Made by a program: the position numbers and the translations under genes. From positions 1-42,166 of IMG/VR virus record IMGVR_UViG_3300025590_000015: a DNA stretch of 42,166 nucleotides; one strand, 5' to 3'. Of the stretch, positions 8,535 to 16,313 are shown one piece after another (position 1 is the first letter of the stretch; every line of letters starts with the position of its first letter). Source of the DNA: a virus. The notes below the pieces were generated by a model. The model saw nothing but the letters and a program-made list of their open reading frames with translations, did not search any database and was not told where the DNA came from.

Positions 8535-9614
8535 ATGGATGAATCATTAAGGAATAGAGCAAGAGAAGTCTTTGAGAAAGATCAAAAGCAACTAGATGAT
8601 GCATTTGAACCATCATCTGATGTGAAAGCAGTTGGAATTGTCTCCTCAATAACTATTACAGAAAATGCTGACGGAACATATACAAAGACTGTAAAAGAAG
8701 AAAAAGCAGAAGATCTTTATTTTGATGATAGTGTTGTAGGAAAGGCTGAGAATCAAATAAAAGAAGATGCCGAAACACTTCAAGAATTCTGTAAAGAATT
8801 TGATGATCAAATTATTTCTTATAATGCCGAAATTAATGCAAAAAAACAAGAAATAGTAACCTTATCTGCAGAAGCACTCGAACGTAATTGTTGGTCAGGT
8901 ATTGTTTATACTGCAACTACTACGGGAGGAGTAATAGCAAGTACAGGTGTCGGTGCCACTACAGAAAATGTTGGAAATTATACTCTTATTGAAGATCGAG
9001 ATGCACTTGAGATCTATAAAAAAATGGCAGGTCCAAATTTAGATTATGGTGCAGAAAATCCATTTGATCCAACCAGTATTGTAACTTTAACCTCTTCTTA
9101 CTCTGGATTTGGACATGAAAATATTCGAGATAATGGAAAAACTGTATCTAGTGATAATACTACAGAAGTGAGTGCAGATGATTATAATGTTGGAGGGGGA
9201 GGAGATGGCAGTAAAGAATATCTTACAAATTTTGAAACCTCCCCTACAGTAGGATCAGGTCAAAATGTATCATCAACATCTTCAAATCATATTGGTCCAA
9301 GAAACGTAGGTCCATTTAGTGCCTATGCTGGTGTTGGTGTTGCACCATATGCGACTAATACATCACTGACGGGAACTGCTGGTGCAAATAAATGTGTTGC
9401 TATTGCAAATTCTATTTCAACATTATCGTCAGAAATCACATCTCTCCGAACTCAAAGAGATGCTGCTGTTAATAGATCAAATCTCAATAAGGTAAAAGAA
9501 AAGAAGATGGAAAAAGAGTTGCAAAACTGGGGATCGAATAACGTTAAATCAAAACAAACTCAAAGAAAAACCTCAAATGCAGACGTAATTTCTGCCGTAG
9601 ACGCAATGATTTGA
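8535..9614 (+). CDS. predicted structural protein with coiled-coil ends
   Basis: 359 residues from ATG at 8535, three bases after the previous stop. An N-terminal acidic helical region (residues 10-115) carries heptad-like patterns; the middle is Gly/Ser/Thr-rich; the C-terminal 60 residues (ISTLSSEITSLRTQRDAAVNR onward, split here to its pattern only) again form a charged coiled coil. No catalytic motif is visible. It is the last gene of the baseplate block, so a tail-associated role is likely, but I do not recognise the family. Confidence 0.5.
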   Translation: MDESLRNRAREVFEKDQKQLDDAFEPSSDVKAVGIVSSITITENADGTYTKTVKEEKAEDLYFDDSVVGKAENQIKEDAETLQEFCKEFDDQIISYNAEINAKKQEIVTLSAEALERNCWSGIVYTATTTGGVIASTGVGATTENVGNYTLIEDRDALEIYKKMAGPNLDYGAENPFDPTSIVTLTSSYSGFGHENIRDNGKTVSSDNTTEVSADDYNVGGGGDGSKEYLTNFETSPTVGSGQNVSSTSSNHIGPRNVGPFSAYAGVGVAPYATNTSLTGTAGANKCVAIANSISTLSSEITSLRTQRDAAVNRSNLNKVKEKKMEKELQNWGSNNVKSKQTQRKTSNADVISAVDAMI

Positions 9615-9635
9615 CCACTTCCCCGACTGGCACAC

Positions 9636-9676
9636 TTGACACCGGCACTCAGATGCCTTATAATAACAAGGTAAGC
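9636..9676 (+). promoter_or_regulatory. consensus sigma70-type promoter with early leader motif
   Basis: TTGACA at 9636-9641, 17 bases, TATAAT at 9659-9664, then AGGTAAGC at 9669-9676. This is a perfect bacterial consensus and also a member of the TATAAT-N4-AGGTAATC family seen elsewhere in the window. It would drive the small gene at 9689, the antitoxin-like gene and the tRNA array. It begins about 20 bases after the end of the structural block. Confidence 0.8.
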
Positions 9677-9688
9677 AACCAAGGCACC

Positions 9689-9877
9689 ATGCAAGACGAG
9701 TTTCTCACACGTTGTGTTGTAGACCCCACCAAACGCACAATCTACATCTATTCCAGTGAAGGAGACACCAAAGAAATTGTTTGTGATACTGTAGATCAGT
9801 TCATGAATGTTCTTGAGGTCATCCGTAATACTTGTCCAGAAGATGCCTTGGTTTATGCAGAACCACTGGAGGTGTAA
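9689..9877 (+). CDS. conserved cyanophage hypothetical protein
   Basis: 62 residues. I chose ATG at 9689 and not an upstream TTG at 9611 because a consensus promoter lies between them and a CAAGG ribosome site precedes 9689. The protein reads as a small alpha/beta domain with RTIYIYSSEGDTKEIVC strands and a VDQFMNVLEVIRN helix. Proteins of this pattern are common in cyanomyoviruses; no function is known to me. It starts the tRNA transcription unit. Confidence 0.7.
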   Translation: MQDEFLTRCVVDPTKRTIYIYSSEGDTKEIVCDTVDQFMNVLEVIRNTCPEDALVYAEPLEV

Positions 9878-10051
9878 ATGGAGATTTTTACCCTGAAAGA
9901 ATGGGAAGACAATTTTGATGAACTCTTAGAAAGAGTCGAAAACGGTGAAACCATAGGTATTGTAAGAGAAGATGGTAAGGCAGCAGTCATGATGCCTGCA
10001 GATGATGAACTAATACGAATACACACTGAGAACAATAACGAAGCTCAGTAG
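9878..10051 (+). CDS. Phd/YefM-like antitoxin, no toxin partner seen
   Basis: 57 residues, starting immediately after the preceding stop. The pattern FTLKEWEDNFDELLERVENGE followed, after a short gap, by IGIVREDGKAAVMM fits the N-terminal DNA-binding half of PhdYeFM antitoxins, which bind as dimers to their own operator; here it is short and has almost no toxin-binding tail. No Doc/RelE-like toxin is adjacent: the next features are tRNA genes. It could be a repressor of the tRNA operon promoter or a decoy antitoxin against a host toxin. The family match is fair; the role is speculation. Confidence 0.6.
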   Translation: MEIFTLKEWEDNFDELLERVENGETIGIVREDGKAAVMMPADDELIRIHTENNNEAQ

Positions 10052-10061
10052 TTCATCATCA

Positions 10062-10133
10062 GGGAGTGTCGCATAATGGTTAATGCGCCCTGCTTATAAC
10101 GGGGTCATCCGAGTTCAATTCTCGGCATTCCTA
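10062..10133 (+). tRNA. tRNA-Ile (anticodon UAU)
   Basis: A 72-nt cloverleaf with acceptor GGGAGTG/CATTCCT, anticodon stem CCCTG/CGGGG with loop CTTATAA (anticodon TAT), T arm CCGAG-TTCAATT-CTCGG and discriminator A. It would read AUA codons, which are frequent in AT-rich phage genes and rare in many cyanobacteria. Confidence 0.85.
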
Positions 10134-10134
10134 T

Positions 10135-10208
10135 TAGTGTAGTTGTGATGTAAGAAAACACGCCTCTTCGGAGAGTATTGCAGGTATCAAACCCTGTCAT
10201 CTACACTA
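10135..10208 (+). ncRNA. tRNA-like cloverleaf lacking an anticodon loop
   Basis: A 74-nt element between two tRNAs. An 8-bp closing stem (TAGTGTAG at 10135-10142 with CTACACTA at 10201-10208) encloses a weak first arm, a central hairpin CTC-TTCG-GAG with a stable cUUCGg tetraloop, and a T-arm-like hairpin GCAGG-TATCAAAC-CCTGT whose loop is one base too long. The size and arm order are those of a tRNA, but nothing can act as an anticodon. It may be a decayed tRNA, a processing signal or a tRNA mimic. Confidence 0.5.
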
Positions 10209-10211
10209 TCT

Positions 10212-10284
10212 GCTTCCTTAGCAATCTGGTGAATGCAGCAAACTCATAATTTGCCTAAGGAGAGTTCGATCCTCTCAGGAAGCA
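10212..10284 (+). tRNA. tRNA-Met/Ile2 (anticodon CAU)
   Basis: A 73-nt cloverleaf with acceptor GCTTCCT/AGGAAGC, D stem GCA/TGC, anticodon stem GCAAA/TTTGC with loop CTCATAA (anticodon CAT), T arm GAGAG-TTCGATC-CTCTC and discriminator A. A CAT anticodon can be elongator Met, initiator, or Ile2 if the first base is changed to lysidine; the sequence alone does not decide. Confidence 0.85.
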
Positions 10285-10287
10285 TTA

Positions 10288-10459
10288 GGAACTTGAGACG
10301 TTCCAACCAAGGTGCTCATCGGTTCGGATATACCGAAACCCTGTAAGTGAGGATAAACCCCCTTGGATATTCACAACGGAAATTGTGTCTTACTCCATTA
10401 TAAACTGTCAGTATACTGGGTGTAATGCCCACATAGCATACGGATAAGTGTAATGCCTT
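10288..10459 (+). ncRNA. structured non-coding stretch inside the tRNA array
   Basis: 172 bases with no gene. Visible hairpins: GGAAC/GTTCC with a 7-nt loop (10288-10304); a nested element at 10307-10366 with CCAAGG/CCTTGG outside, CTCA/TGAG inside and GGTTCGG/CCGAAaCC at the tip; CACAA/TTGTG (10372-10387); and TGGG/CCCA (10417-10431). The word GTGTAATGCC occurs twice near the end. No known RNA family was recognised. It could be tRNA remnants or one or more phage RNAs. Confidence 0.4.
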
Positions 10460-10544
10460 GCGAGTATGGCGGAATCGGTAGACGCACCAGACTTAAAATC
10501 TGTTGAGCATTGTGCTCGTGGGAGTTCAAGTCTCCCTACTCGCA
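10460..10544 (+). tRNA. tRNA-Leu (anticodon UAA)
   Basis: An 85-nt type II tRNA: acceptor GCGAGTA/TACTCGC, anticodon loop CTTAAAA (anticodon TAA), a long variable arm (TGAGCATTGTGCTCG) and T arm GGGAG-TTCAAGT-CTCCC, discriminator A. It reads UUA, a favoured Leu codon in AT-rich genes. Confidence 0.9.
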
Positions 10545-10548
10545 CTCA

Positions 10549-10633
10549 GGGGAAGGAGTTAGCCCCACTATATGTAAAGTCACTCTGCGAGAAATGAAGA
10601 TTATATGATAGGGTTTTCTTTTGGTGAGTGACT
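10549..10633 (+). ncRNA. hairpins downstream of the tRNA array
   Basis: No gene lies in this stretch. GGGG/CCCC closes a 10-nt loop at 10549-10566, and AGTCACTC (10578-10585) pairs perfectly with GAGTGACT (10626-10633) over a 40-nt loop. This may be the 3' part of the tRNA precursor or a separate small RNA that ends at the terminator just downstream. Confidence 0.35.
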
Positions 10634-10639
10634 AACATG

Positions 10640-10669
10640 AGGTTCCTGGTGGTGCGGGAACCTTTTTTT
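10640..10669 (+). terminator. Rho-independent terminator of the tRNA operon
   Basis: AGGTTCC pairs with GGGAACCT across a 9-nt loop and is followed by seven or eight T. It ends the unit that starts at the promoter near 9636. Confidence 0.85.
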
Positions 10670-10674
10670 ATGAA

Positions 10675-10682
10675 AATAAATA
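10675..10682 (+). promoter_or_regulatory. late promoter element AATAAATA
   Basis: AATAAATA begins six bases after the terminator T-run and 20 bases before the next start codon, as expected for a late promoter restarting transcription after the tRNA operon. Confidence 0.6.
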
Positions 10683-10702
10683 AAAGAAAGAATAATATTA
10701 TT

Positions 10703-11011
10703 ATGTCTTATACAGTAACCACAAAGAATTGTTGGTATAATGACTATAGGATGATAGTCAAGATGTTCTTCTTAAATGATGTTCCATTTACATTTGATGA
10801 TTTGCCTGTGGGTTATTTTTATGATCGAGAAATAATAGAAGAAGCAGATAACAATAAAGAATATTCTGTAGAAGATATTTACAAAGGATCTAATTATTTG
10901 ATTATGGAACAGTGTCATCCTTGCTTTGATGATATTGAGATATTAAATCCAGAGAACTTACCAGAAGAAATACAAAGTTTCTATAATGGAGAAGAGGATT
11001 TACTGAGATAA
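10703..11011 (+). CDS. hypothetical protein
   Basis: 102 residues. I chose ATG at 10703 because the longer frame back to 10628 would run through the terminator and the late promoter. The protein is acidic with aromatic-rich strands (MFFLNDVPFTFDDLPVGYFY) and ends in an acidic helix. It lies between two late promoters, so it is probably made late, perhaps as a virion or assembly protein. Family not recognised. Confidence 0.6.
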   Translation: MSYTVTTKNCWYNDYRMIVKMFFLNDVPFTFDDLPVGYFYDREIIEEADNNKEYSVEDIYKGSNYLIMEQCHPCFDDIEILNPENLPEEIQSFYNGEEDLLR

Positions 11012-11014
11012 ATA
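11007..11014 (+). promoter_or_regulatory. late promoter element GATAAATA
   Basis: GATAAATA overlaps the stop codon of the preceding gene and sits 32 bases before the start of the large tail gene. Confidence 0.55.
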
Positions 11015-11046
11015 AAATATAGAAATGTCCTAGAAATCGTAATAAG

Positions 11047-14000
11047 ATGCCACTCAATAAGCTTGACAATTTCATTAAGAATACTGAAGGTCGTATACTA
11101 TATGTAAGTCCATCAGATTTAGACTCGACTGATAGTATTGATAATCAAGGTAATTCACTTGCTCGTCCATTTAAAACAATTCAAAGAGCAATTATAGAAT
11201 CGGCAAGATTTTCATATGTCAAAGGAAGTAACAATGATTTAATTGAAAAAACCACCATCCTCTTAATGCCTGGTGAGCACGTAGTTGATAATAGACCGGG
11301 ATTTTATATTAAGAATGTGAGTGGAGCATCTCAAGTTGTTTCTCCTGGAGGAGCATCAAGTGCAGCACAAACAACATTAGATTTAGATCTTGCTAGTAAT
11401 TTTGATTTAACTCAAGAAGATAATATTCTTCATAAGTTTAATAGTGTTAATGGTGGAGTAATTGTTCCTCGTGGAACTTCAATTGTTGGTCTTGATTTAA
11501 GAAAGACCAAAGTGCGCCCACTTTATGTTCCCAATCCAACTGATGTTAATGTACCAAATTCTGCTATTTTCAGAATTACTGGTACTTGTTATTTCTGGCA
11601 GTTCTCTTTCTTTGATGGAAATGAATCCGGAACTGTTTATACTGACTCAACAAACTTTTCTGTAAATAATAAATCAAAACCAATTTTTTCTCACCATAAA
11701 CTAACTTGTTTTGAGTATGCTGATGGTGTTAATCAAGTAACTGGTTATGATTTAACTGATCTTGATATGTATTATGCGAAACTTTCAAACGCATATAACA
11801 CATCATCAGGAAGTCCAGATAGAAATATTGATAGTAAGTATCCTCAGGATCCTGATGGATTTGCAAAACAAAGACCTGAATGGGAGATTGTTGGAGCATT
11901 TGCATCAGATCCAATTTCAATTTCTGCAATCGAAGCAGGATCTGGTGGAACACCGAATAATCAGGTTACAGTAACAACAACAGTAGATCATGGTCTTACT
12001 GTAGGAACACCAATTAAGATTAATGGTGTCTCGCCAACAGATTATAATATTTCAACAAAAGTTCAAAGTGTTGATTCATCTAATGCAAGAATTTTTACTT
12101 ATCTTCTTCCAACATTTAGAAAGAATCTTCCAACACCAGGAACTGCATCTGGAGCATCAGTAACAATTGAAACTGATACTGTATCTGGTGCATCCCCTTA
12201 TATCTTTAACATCTCATTACGTTCTGTTTTTGGAATGAATGGAATGTTGGCAGATGGAAGCAAAGCATCTGGATTCCGTTCAATGGTTGTGGCTCAATTC
12301 ACTGGAGTCAGTCTTCAAAAGGATGATCGTGCGTTTGTAAAGTATGATAAAACTTCTAGAGGATATGCTGGAATTAATATAACCAAACAATCTGGTGCAG
12401 ATTTATCGAATGGATCATCATCTACAAATCCAGATCAAGTATATCATTTAGATTCTAATGCTGTTTATCGTCAAGGATGGGAGCAAACTCACATTCGTAT
12501 CACAAATGATGCAATTCTACAAATTGTTTCTGTTTTTGCGATTGGATATAACAAACACTTCTCTATTGAAAGTGGTGGAGATGCATCTATTACTAACTCA
12601 AACTCTAACTTTGGACAATTGTCTTTGATTGCAGATGGATTTAAAAAAGAAGCATTTGCTAAAGATAATAAGGCATTTATTACAAATATTATCCCTCCAA
12701 GATCAACAAATGAAGCAGAAGAAAGTATTGATTGGTTAAGTATTGATGTTGGAGTTACCACTGCAGTTGGAGTTTCAACTCACCTATATCTTCGTGGATT
12801 TGAGTCGGAAGATAGTATTCCACCAGTTTTGACTCAAGGATACCGTATTGGTGCAAAAGTAAATGATAAGTTATTTGTAAATGTTGGTTCAGGAACCAGT
12901 GAAGCAAACATTTATATGCAGGATGGATTAACATCATCCACTAAAGAATTTAATGTTACTGCCAGTGCAGATAGCAAGTTGACTATTGGTTTAAATAATG
13001 GATTACAAACTGGAGAAAAAATCATTCTTCTGAGTTCTTCTGCCGATTATCCAGAAAATATTGATGCACATAAACCATACTATGTAATTTCCCTTTCTGA
13101 TGCGACAGATGTTGCTGATAGACCTAAAATTCAATTAGCATCAACAAAAACAGATGCTGATAATAAAAATTTCATTATTTTTTATGGGGGCACTGACCTT
13201 AGAGTTGTAAGCAGAATTACTGATAAATCTGCCGGTGATGCTGGTAGTCCGGTTCAATTTGATTCTACACAAAATCGTTGGTATATTACGGTAAACACTA
13301 CGAATGGAATTTATTCCACTTTAAACACTTTAGGTGTTGCAGGTATTGGTGCAGAAACTAATCCTACATTTATTAAGAGAGCACCAGACAATAGAAGTTT
13401 GGATGAAAAGATTTATAAGTTCAGAGTTGTTATTCCAAAAGAACTTATAAATGCAAAAACACCAGAATCTGGATTTATTATTCAAGAATCCAGCACAACC
13501 GGTGTCAGGGAAAATACAGACTTTACTTTATCAACAATTGGTTTAAATGATTTTGAATATAATAGAAATCCAAGATTTATTTCGGCATGTTCTCATAGCA
13601 CAAATACTTCAACTGTAATTACAGAACTTCAACATAATCTTGATGTTGGGGATCAAATTATTATCACTAATGTAACAGATACTAATAACACTGTTGGTTC
13701 TGCGACTAGTGGATATAATGGAACATTTACTGTTGCAACAGTAAGCGCAGACAATATGTCATTTACATATTCAAATACAACTGGAAATCCTGGATTATTC
13801 AATAACAACACAAGCACCAGAAATCTAAGTCTTCCAAGATTTCAAAGAAATGATTTGCAGAGTAACTTCTATGTTTATCGTAATGAAGTAATTAATGAAT
13901 ATGTTGAAAATCAACAAGATGGTGTTTATCACATATATGCACTCAAAGCAGACAATAAAATTTCTGCAGAATTTACAGAATTGGAGTATGGTCAAAATGT

Positions 14001-16296
14001 TACTAATTTATATCCTCAAACTGATAGAGACAATGTAAATGATAATCCAGGATCAACTAAGTCAAGAGCACTTTCTTTTCCAATTGGTGATGTTAATACA
14101 AGTGATTTAAAAGGAAGTATCACCAGAGAATCTGCAGATTCTTTCATGACAAAACTTGGTGGCGGTCTTATTGTAGATTCTGTTTCACCAGATAGTGGTG
14201 GTATTTCAACTATAACATTTACTAGAAATCATAAATTTGCCGGTATTTCTACTGCGACACTTACTAGTGCAGGATCAGGAACAAGAACTAATGGGACATA
14301 TTATAATGTAAAACTTTACAATGAAAATACATATTCAACTTGGAATGGTGCCACTGCACAAGTTGTCGTATCTGGTAATACTATTAATAGTTTCCATATT
14401 CAAGCACCTGGATCCGGATATTCTAATTCAGATACACTTTTCTTTGACAATGCTTCAATAGGTGGAAATCAGGATGGTTCTGTTACGGTATCAAATTCTG
14501 GTATCTCAACAAATGTTGGGGATGTAGTTCAGATTACTGGTATTGCAACAATTTCTGATGCATATTACAGAATTACTAATGTTCCAGGTGCAAATAAAAT
14601 TGCAATTGCTAAAACTTCTGGTGATCCCTCTACTTTCCAAGGAAGCATTCTTCTTTCCAGTGGACCTTCAATTTCAGTAAGTTCTTCTACATTCCTAAGT
14701 GGTATTACAACCTTTACGTGTTCATCTGCACATGGATTGATTTCTGGTAATAAGTTTAGAGTAATTGATGCAAGTAGTAATAATCTTGGGGATTATCTCG
14801 TAAAATCTAAAGTAAATTTGAATACATTTACTGCAGAAACTACTACAGCACTAACAAGTCCAGCATTTCTATTAAAACATAATTTTTCATCTAATTCAGG
14901 TGTATCAGATTCAAGTTCAGAAAATCTTGCAGGTAGGCAAAATACCTTCTATAGTGGAGATACTTTCGTTATCAATAATGGTGGAAATACTATAGGAATC
15001 AATACTACTTTAATTCCTCTTTCCCATCCAAAATCTGGAGTATCTGCTGGTGTTGGACTTACTGAAAGATTGCCAATAGGATCTTATATTCAAATTGATG
15101 ATGAGATTATGAGAGTCGCATCAACATCGATTACGGGTTCAGATAAACTGACCGTTCTTCGTGGTGTTTTCTCATCAAATGTTGGAATACATTCCGATAC
15201 TTCATTAGTCAAAAAAATTAATGTAATTCCTGTTGAGTTCCGCAGACCATCAATTATTCGTGCATCGGGACATACGTTTGAGTATCTTGGATATGGTCCA
15301 GGTAACTATTCAACTGGTCTTCCACAAGTTCAAACAAGAACTCTGACAGAAAAAGAAGAGTTCTTAACACAATCTCAAGAAAGATCTGCTGGTATTGTTG
15401 TTTATACTGGTATGAACAACAGAGGTGACTTCTATATTGGTAATACCAAGAAATCTTCTTCGACTGGTGAGGAAACTTCATTTGATACTCCAATTCCGAC
15501 AGTTACTGGAGAAGATCCCGCAAGATTGAGTGCAATCTTTGACGAAATTACTGTTAAGGAAAGAATTGTTGTTGAAGGTGGAGATTCACGTCAAATTCTT
15601 TCACAGTTTGATGGACCTGTTACCTTTGGTGGTGAAGTAAGAATTAAAAATACACTAGCACTTATTGGTAAATTAAGAATACTTAATACTACAAATAGTA
15701 CCGGTATTGGAAATGGTTCTGTTGTGATTGATGGTGGTGTTAGTATTGCTAAAAATCTTTTTGTTGGTGGCAATACAAACATTACAGGAGATTTTGATGT
15801 AACTGGAAACACTACTTTTTCAACTATAGTAGCAGCAGGTGCAACATTTGGCAATATTCAAATTGCCCAGACTGATGATAATACTATTGATACTTCATCT
15901 GGTGATTTTAAAATAAGTTCTATTGTAGGATCACTTGTTGCAATTCAAACAAATACCACAATTACTGGTATTTTGAGTGTAACTGACGATATTACAGCAT
16001 TCTGGTCCTCCGATGAAAGATTAAAGGATAATATTACTCCAATCCATGATCCTCTATCAAAAGTCATTTCAATCAGTGGTAATACATTTGATTGGAATGA
16101 TAAGTCTAATAAGTCGGGAAATGATGTTGGATTGATTGCACAAGAGATTGAAAAAGTTCTCCCAGAAGCAGTTACAACAAGAGACAATGGATACCTTGCA
16201 GTTGATTACCATAAGGTTGTTCCTCTGCTTGTAGAGGCAATTAAAGAACTCTCTGGTAAGGTCGATGCACTTGAACAAAAATTACAGGATAAATAA
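11047..16296 (+). CDS. giant tail fibre/structural protein with C-terminal S74 chaperone
   Basis: 1749 residues, the largest gene here. The N-terminal 90 residues (LARPFKTIQRAIIESARFSY, then TTILLMPGEH) have the start of a pectin-lyase-like beta-helix as seen in large cyanophage structural proteins. Several internal beta modules follow, with recurring HGL/LxxGD phrases (for example VDHGLTVGTPIKI and SAHGLISGNKFRV). The last 100 residues are an S74 domain: SSDERLKDNITPI, FDWND, VGLIAQEIEKVLPEAV, then a coiled coil (LVEAIKELSGKVDALEQ). This should trimerise and then be released by self-cleavage. Late promoter upstream. A fibre role is inferred. Confidence 0.8.
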   Translation: MPLNKLDNFIKNTEGRILYVSPSDLDSTDSIDNQGNSLARPFKTIQRAIIESARFSYVKGSNNDLIEKTTILLMPGEHVVDNRPGFYIKNVSGASQVVSPGGASSAAQTTLDLDLASNFDLTQEDNILHKFNSVNGGVIVPRGTSIVGLDLRKTKVRPLYVPNPTDVNVPNSAIFRITGTCYFWQFSFFDGNESGTVYTDSTNFSVNNKSKPIFSHHKLTCFEYADGVNQVTGYDLTDLDMYYAKLSNAYNTSSGSPDRNIDSKYPQDPDGFAKQRPEWEIVGAFASDPISISAIEAGSGGTPNNQVTVTTTVDHGLTVGTPIKINGVSPTDYNISTKVQSVDSSNARIFTYLLPTFRKNLPTPGTASGASVTIETDTVSGASPYIFNISLRSVFGMNGMLADGSKASGFRSMVVAQFTGVSLQKDDRAFVKYDKTSRGYAGINITKQSGADLSNGSSSTNPDQVYHLDSNAVYRQGWEQTHIRITNDAILQIVSVFAIGYNKHFSIESGGDASITNSNSNFGQLSLIADGFKKEAFAKDNKAFITNIIPPRSTNEAEESIDWLSIDVGVTTAVGVSTHLYLRGFESEDSIPPVLTQGYRIGAKVNDKLFVNVGSGTSEANIYMQDGLTSSTKEFNVTASADSKLTIGLNNGLQTGEKIILLSSSADYPENIDAHKPYYVISLSDATDVADRPKIQLASTKTDADNKNFIIFYGGTDLRVVSRITDKSAGDAGSPVQFDSTQNRWYITVNTTNGIYSTLNTLGVAGIGAETNPTFIKRAPDNRSLDEKIYKFRVVIPKELINAKTPESGFIIQESSTTGVRENTDFTLSTIGLNDFEYNRNPRFISACSHSTNTSTVITELQHNLDVGDQIIITNVTDTNNTVGSATSGYNGTFTVATVSADNMSFTYSNTTGNPGLFNNNTSTRNLSLPRFQRNDLQSNFYVYRNEVINEYVENQQDGVYHIYALKADNKISAEFTELEYGQNVTNLYPQTDRDNVNDNPGSTKSRALSFPIGDVNTSDLKGSITRESADSFMTKLGGGLIVDSVSPDSGGISTITFTRNHKFAGISTATLTSAGSGTRTNGTYYNVKLYNENTYSTWNGATAQVVVSGNTINSFHIQAPGSGYSNSDTLFFDNASIGGNQDGSVTVSNSGISTNVGDVVQITGIATISDAYYRITNVPGANKIAIAKTSGDPSTFQGSILLSSGPSISVSSSTFLSGITTFTCSSAHGLISGNKFRVIDASSNNLGDYLVKSKVNLNTFTAETTTALTSPAFLLKHNFSSNSGVSDSSSENLAGRQNTFYSGDTFVINNGGNTIGINTTLIPLSHPKSGVSAGVGLTERLPIGSYIQIDDEIMRVASTSITGSDKLTVLRGVFSSNVGIHSDTSLVKKINVIPVEFRRPSIIRASGHTFEYLGYGPGNYSTGLPQVQTRTLTEKEEFLTQSQERSAGIVVYTGMNNRGDFYIGNTKKSSSTGEETSFDTPIPTVTGEDPARLSAIFDEITVKERIVVEGGDSRQILSQFDGPVTFGGEVRIKNTLALIGKLRILNTTNSTGIGNGSVVIDGGVSIAKNLFVGGNTNITGDFDVTGNTTFSTIVAAGATFGNIQIAQTDDNTIDTSSGDFKISSIVGSLVAIQTNTTITGILSVTDDITAFWSSDERLKDNITPIHDPLSKVISISGNTFDWNDKSNKSGNDVGLIAQEIEKVLPEAVTTRDNGYLAVDYHKVVPLLVEAIKELSGKVDALEQKLQDK
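16288..16295 (+). promoter_or_regulatory. late promoter element GATAAATA
   Basis: GATAAATA overlaps the end of the giant tail gene and is 18 bases before the next ATG, matching the other late elements here. Confidence 0.55.
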
Positions 16297-16313
16297 CTCT
16301 AAAGCTTATAATA

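Noticed and set aside
9611-9688. Upstream TTG start for the gene ending at 9877
   Set aside because: A perfect consensus promoter and the likely transcript start lie within this stretch, and the conserved part of the protein begins near ATG 9689.
10628-10702. N-terminal extension of the gene ending at 11011
   Set aside because: It would translate through a strong terminator hairpin and a late promoter element.
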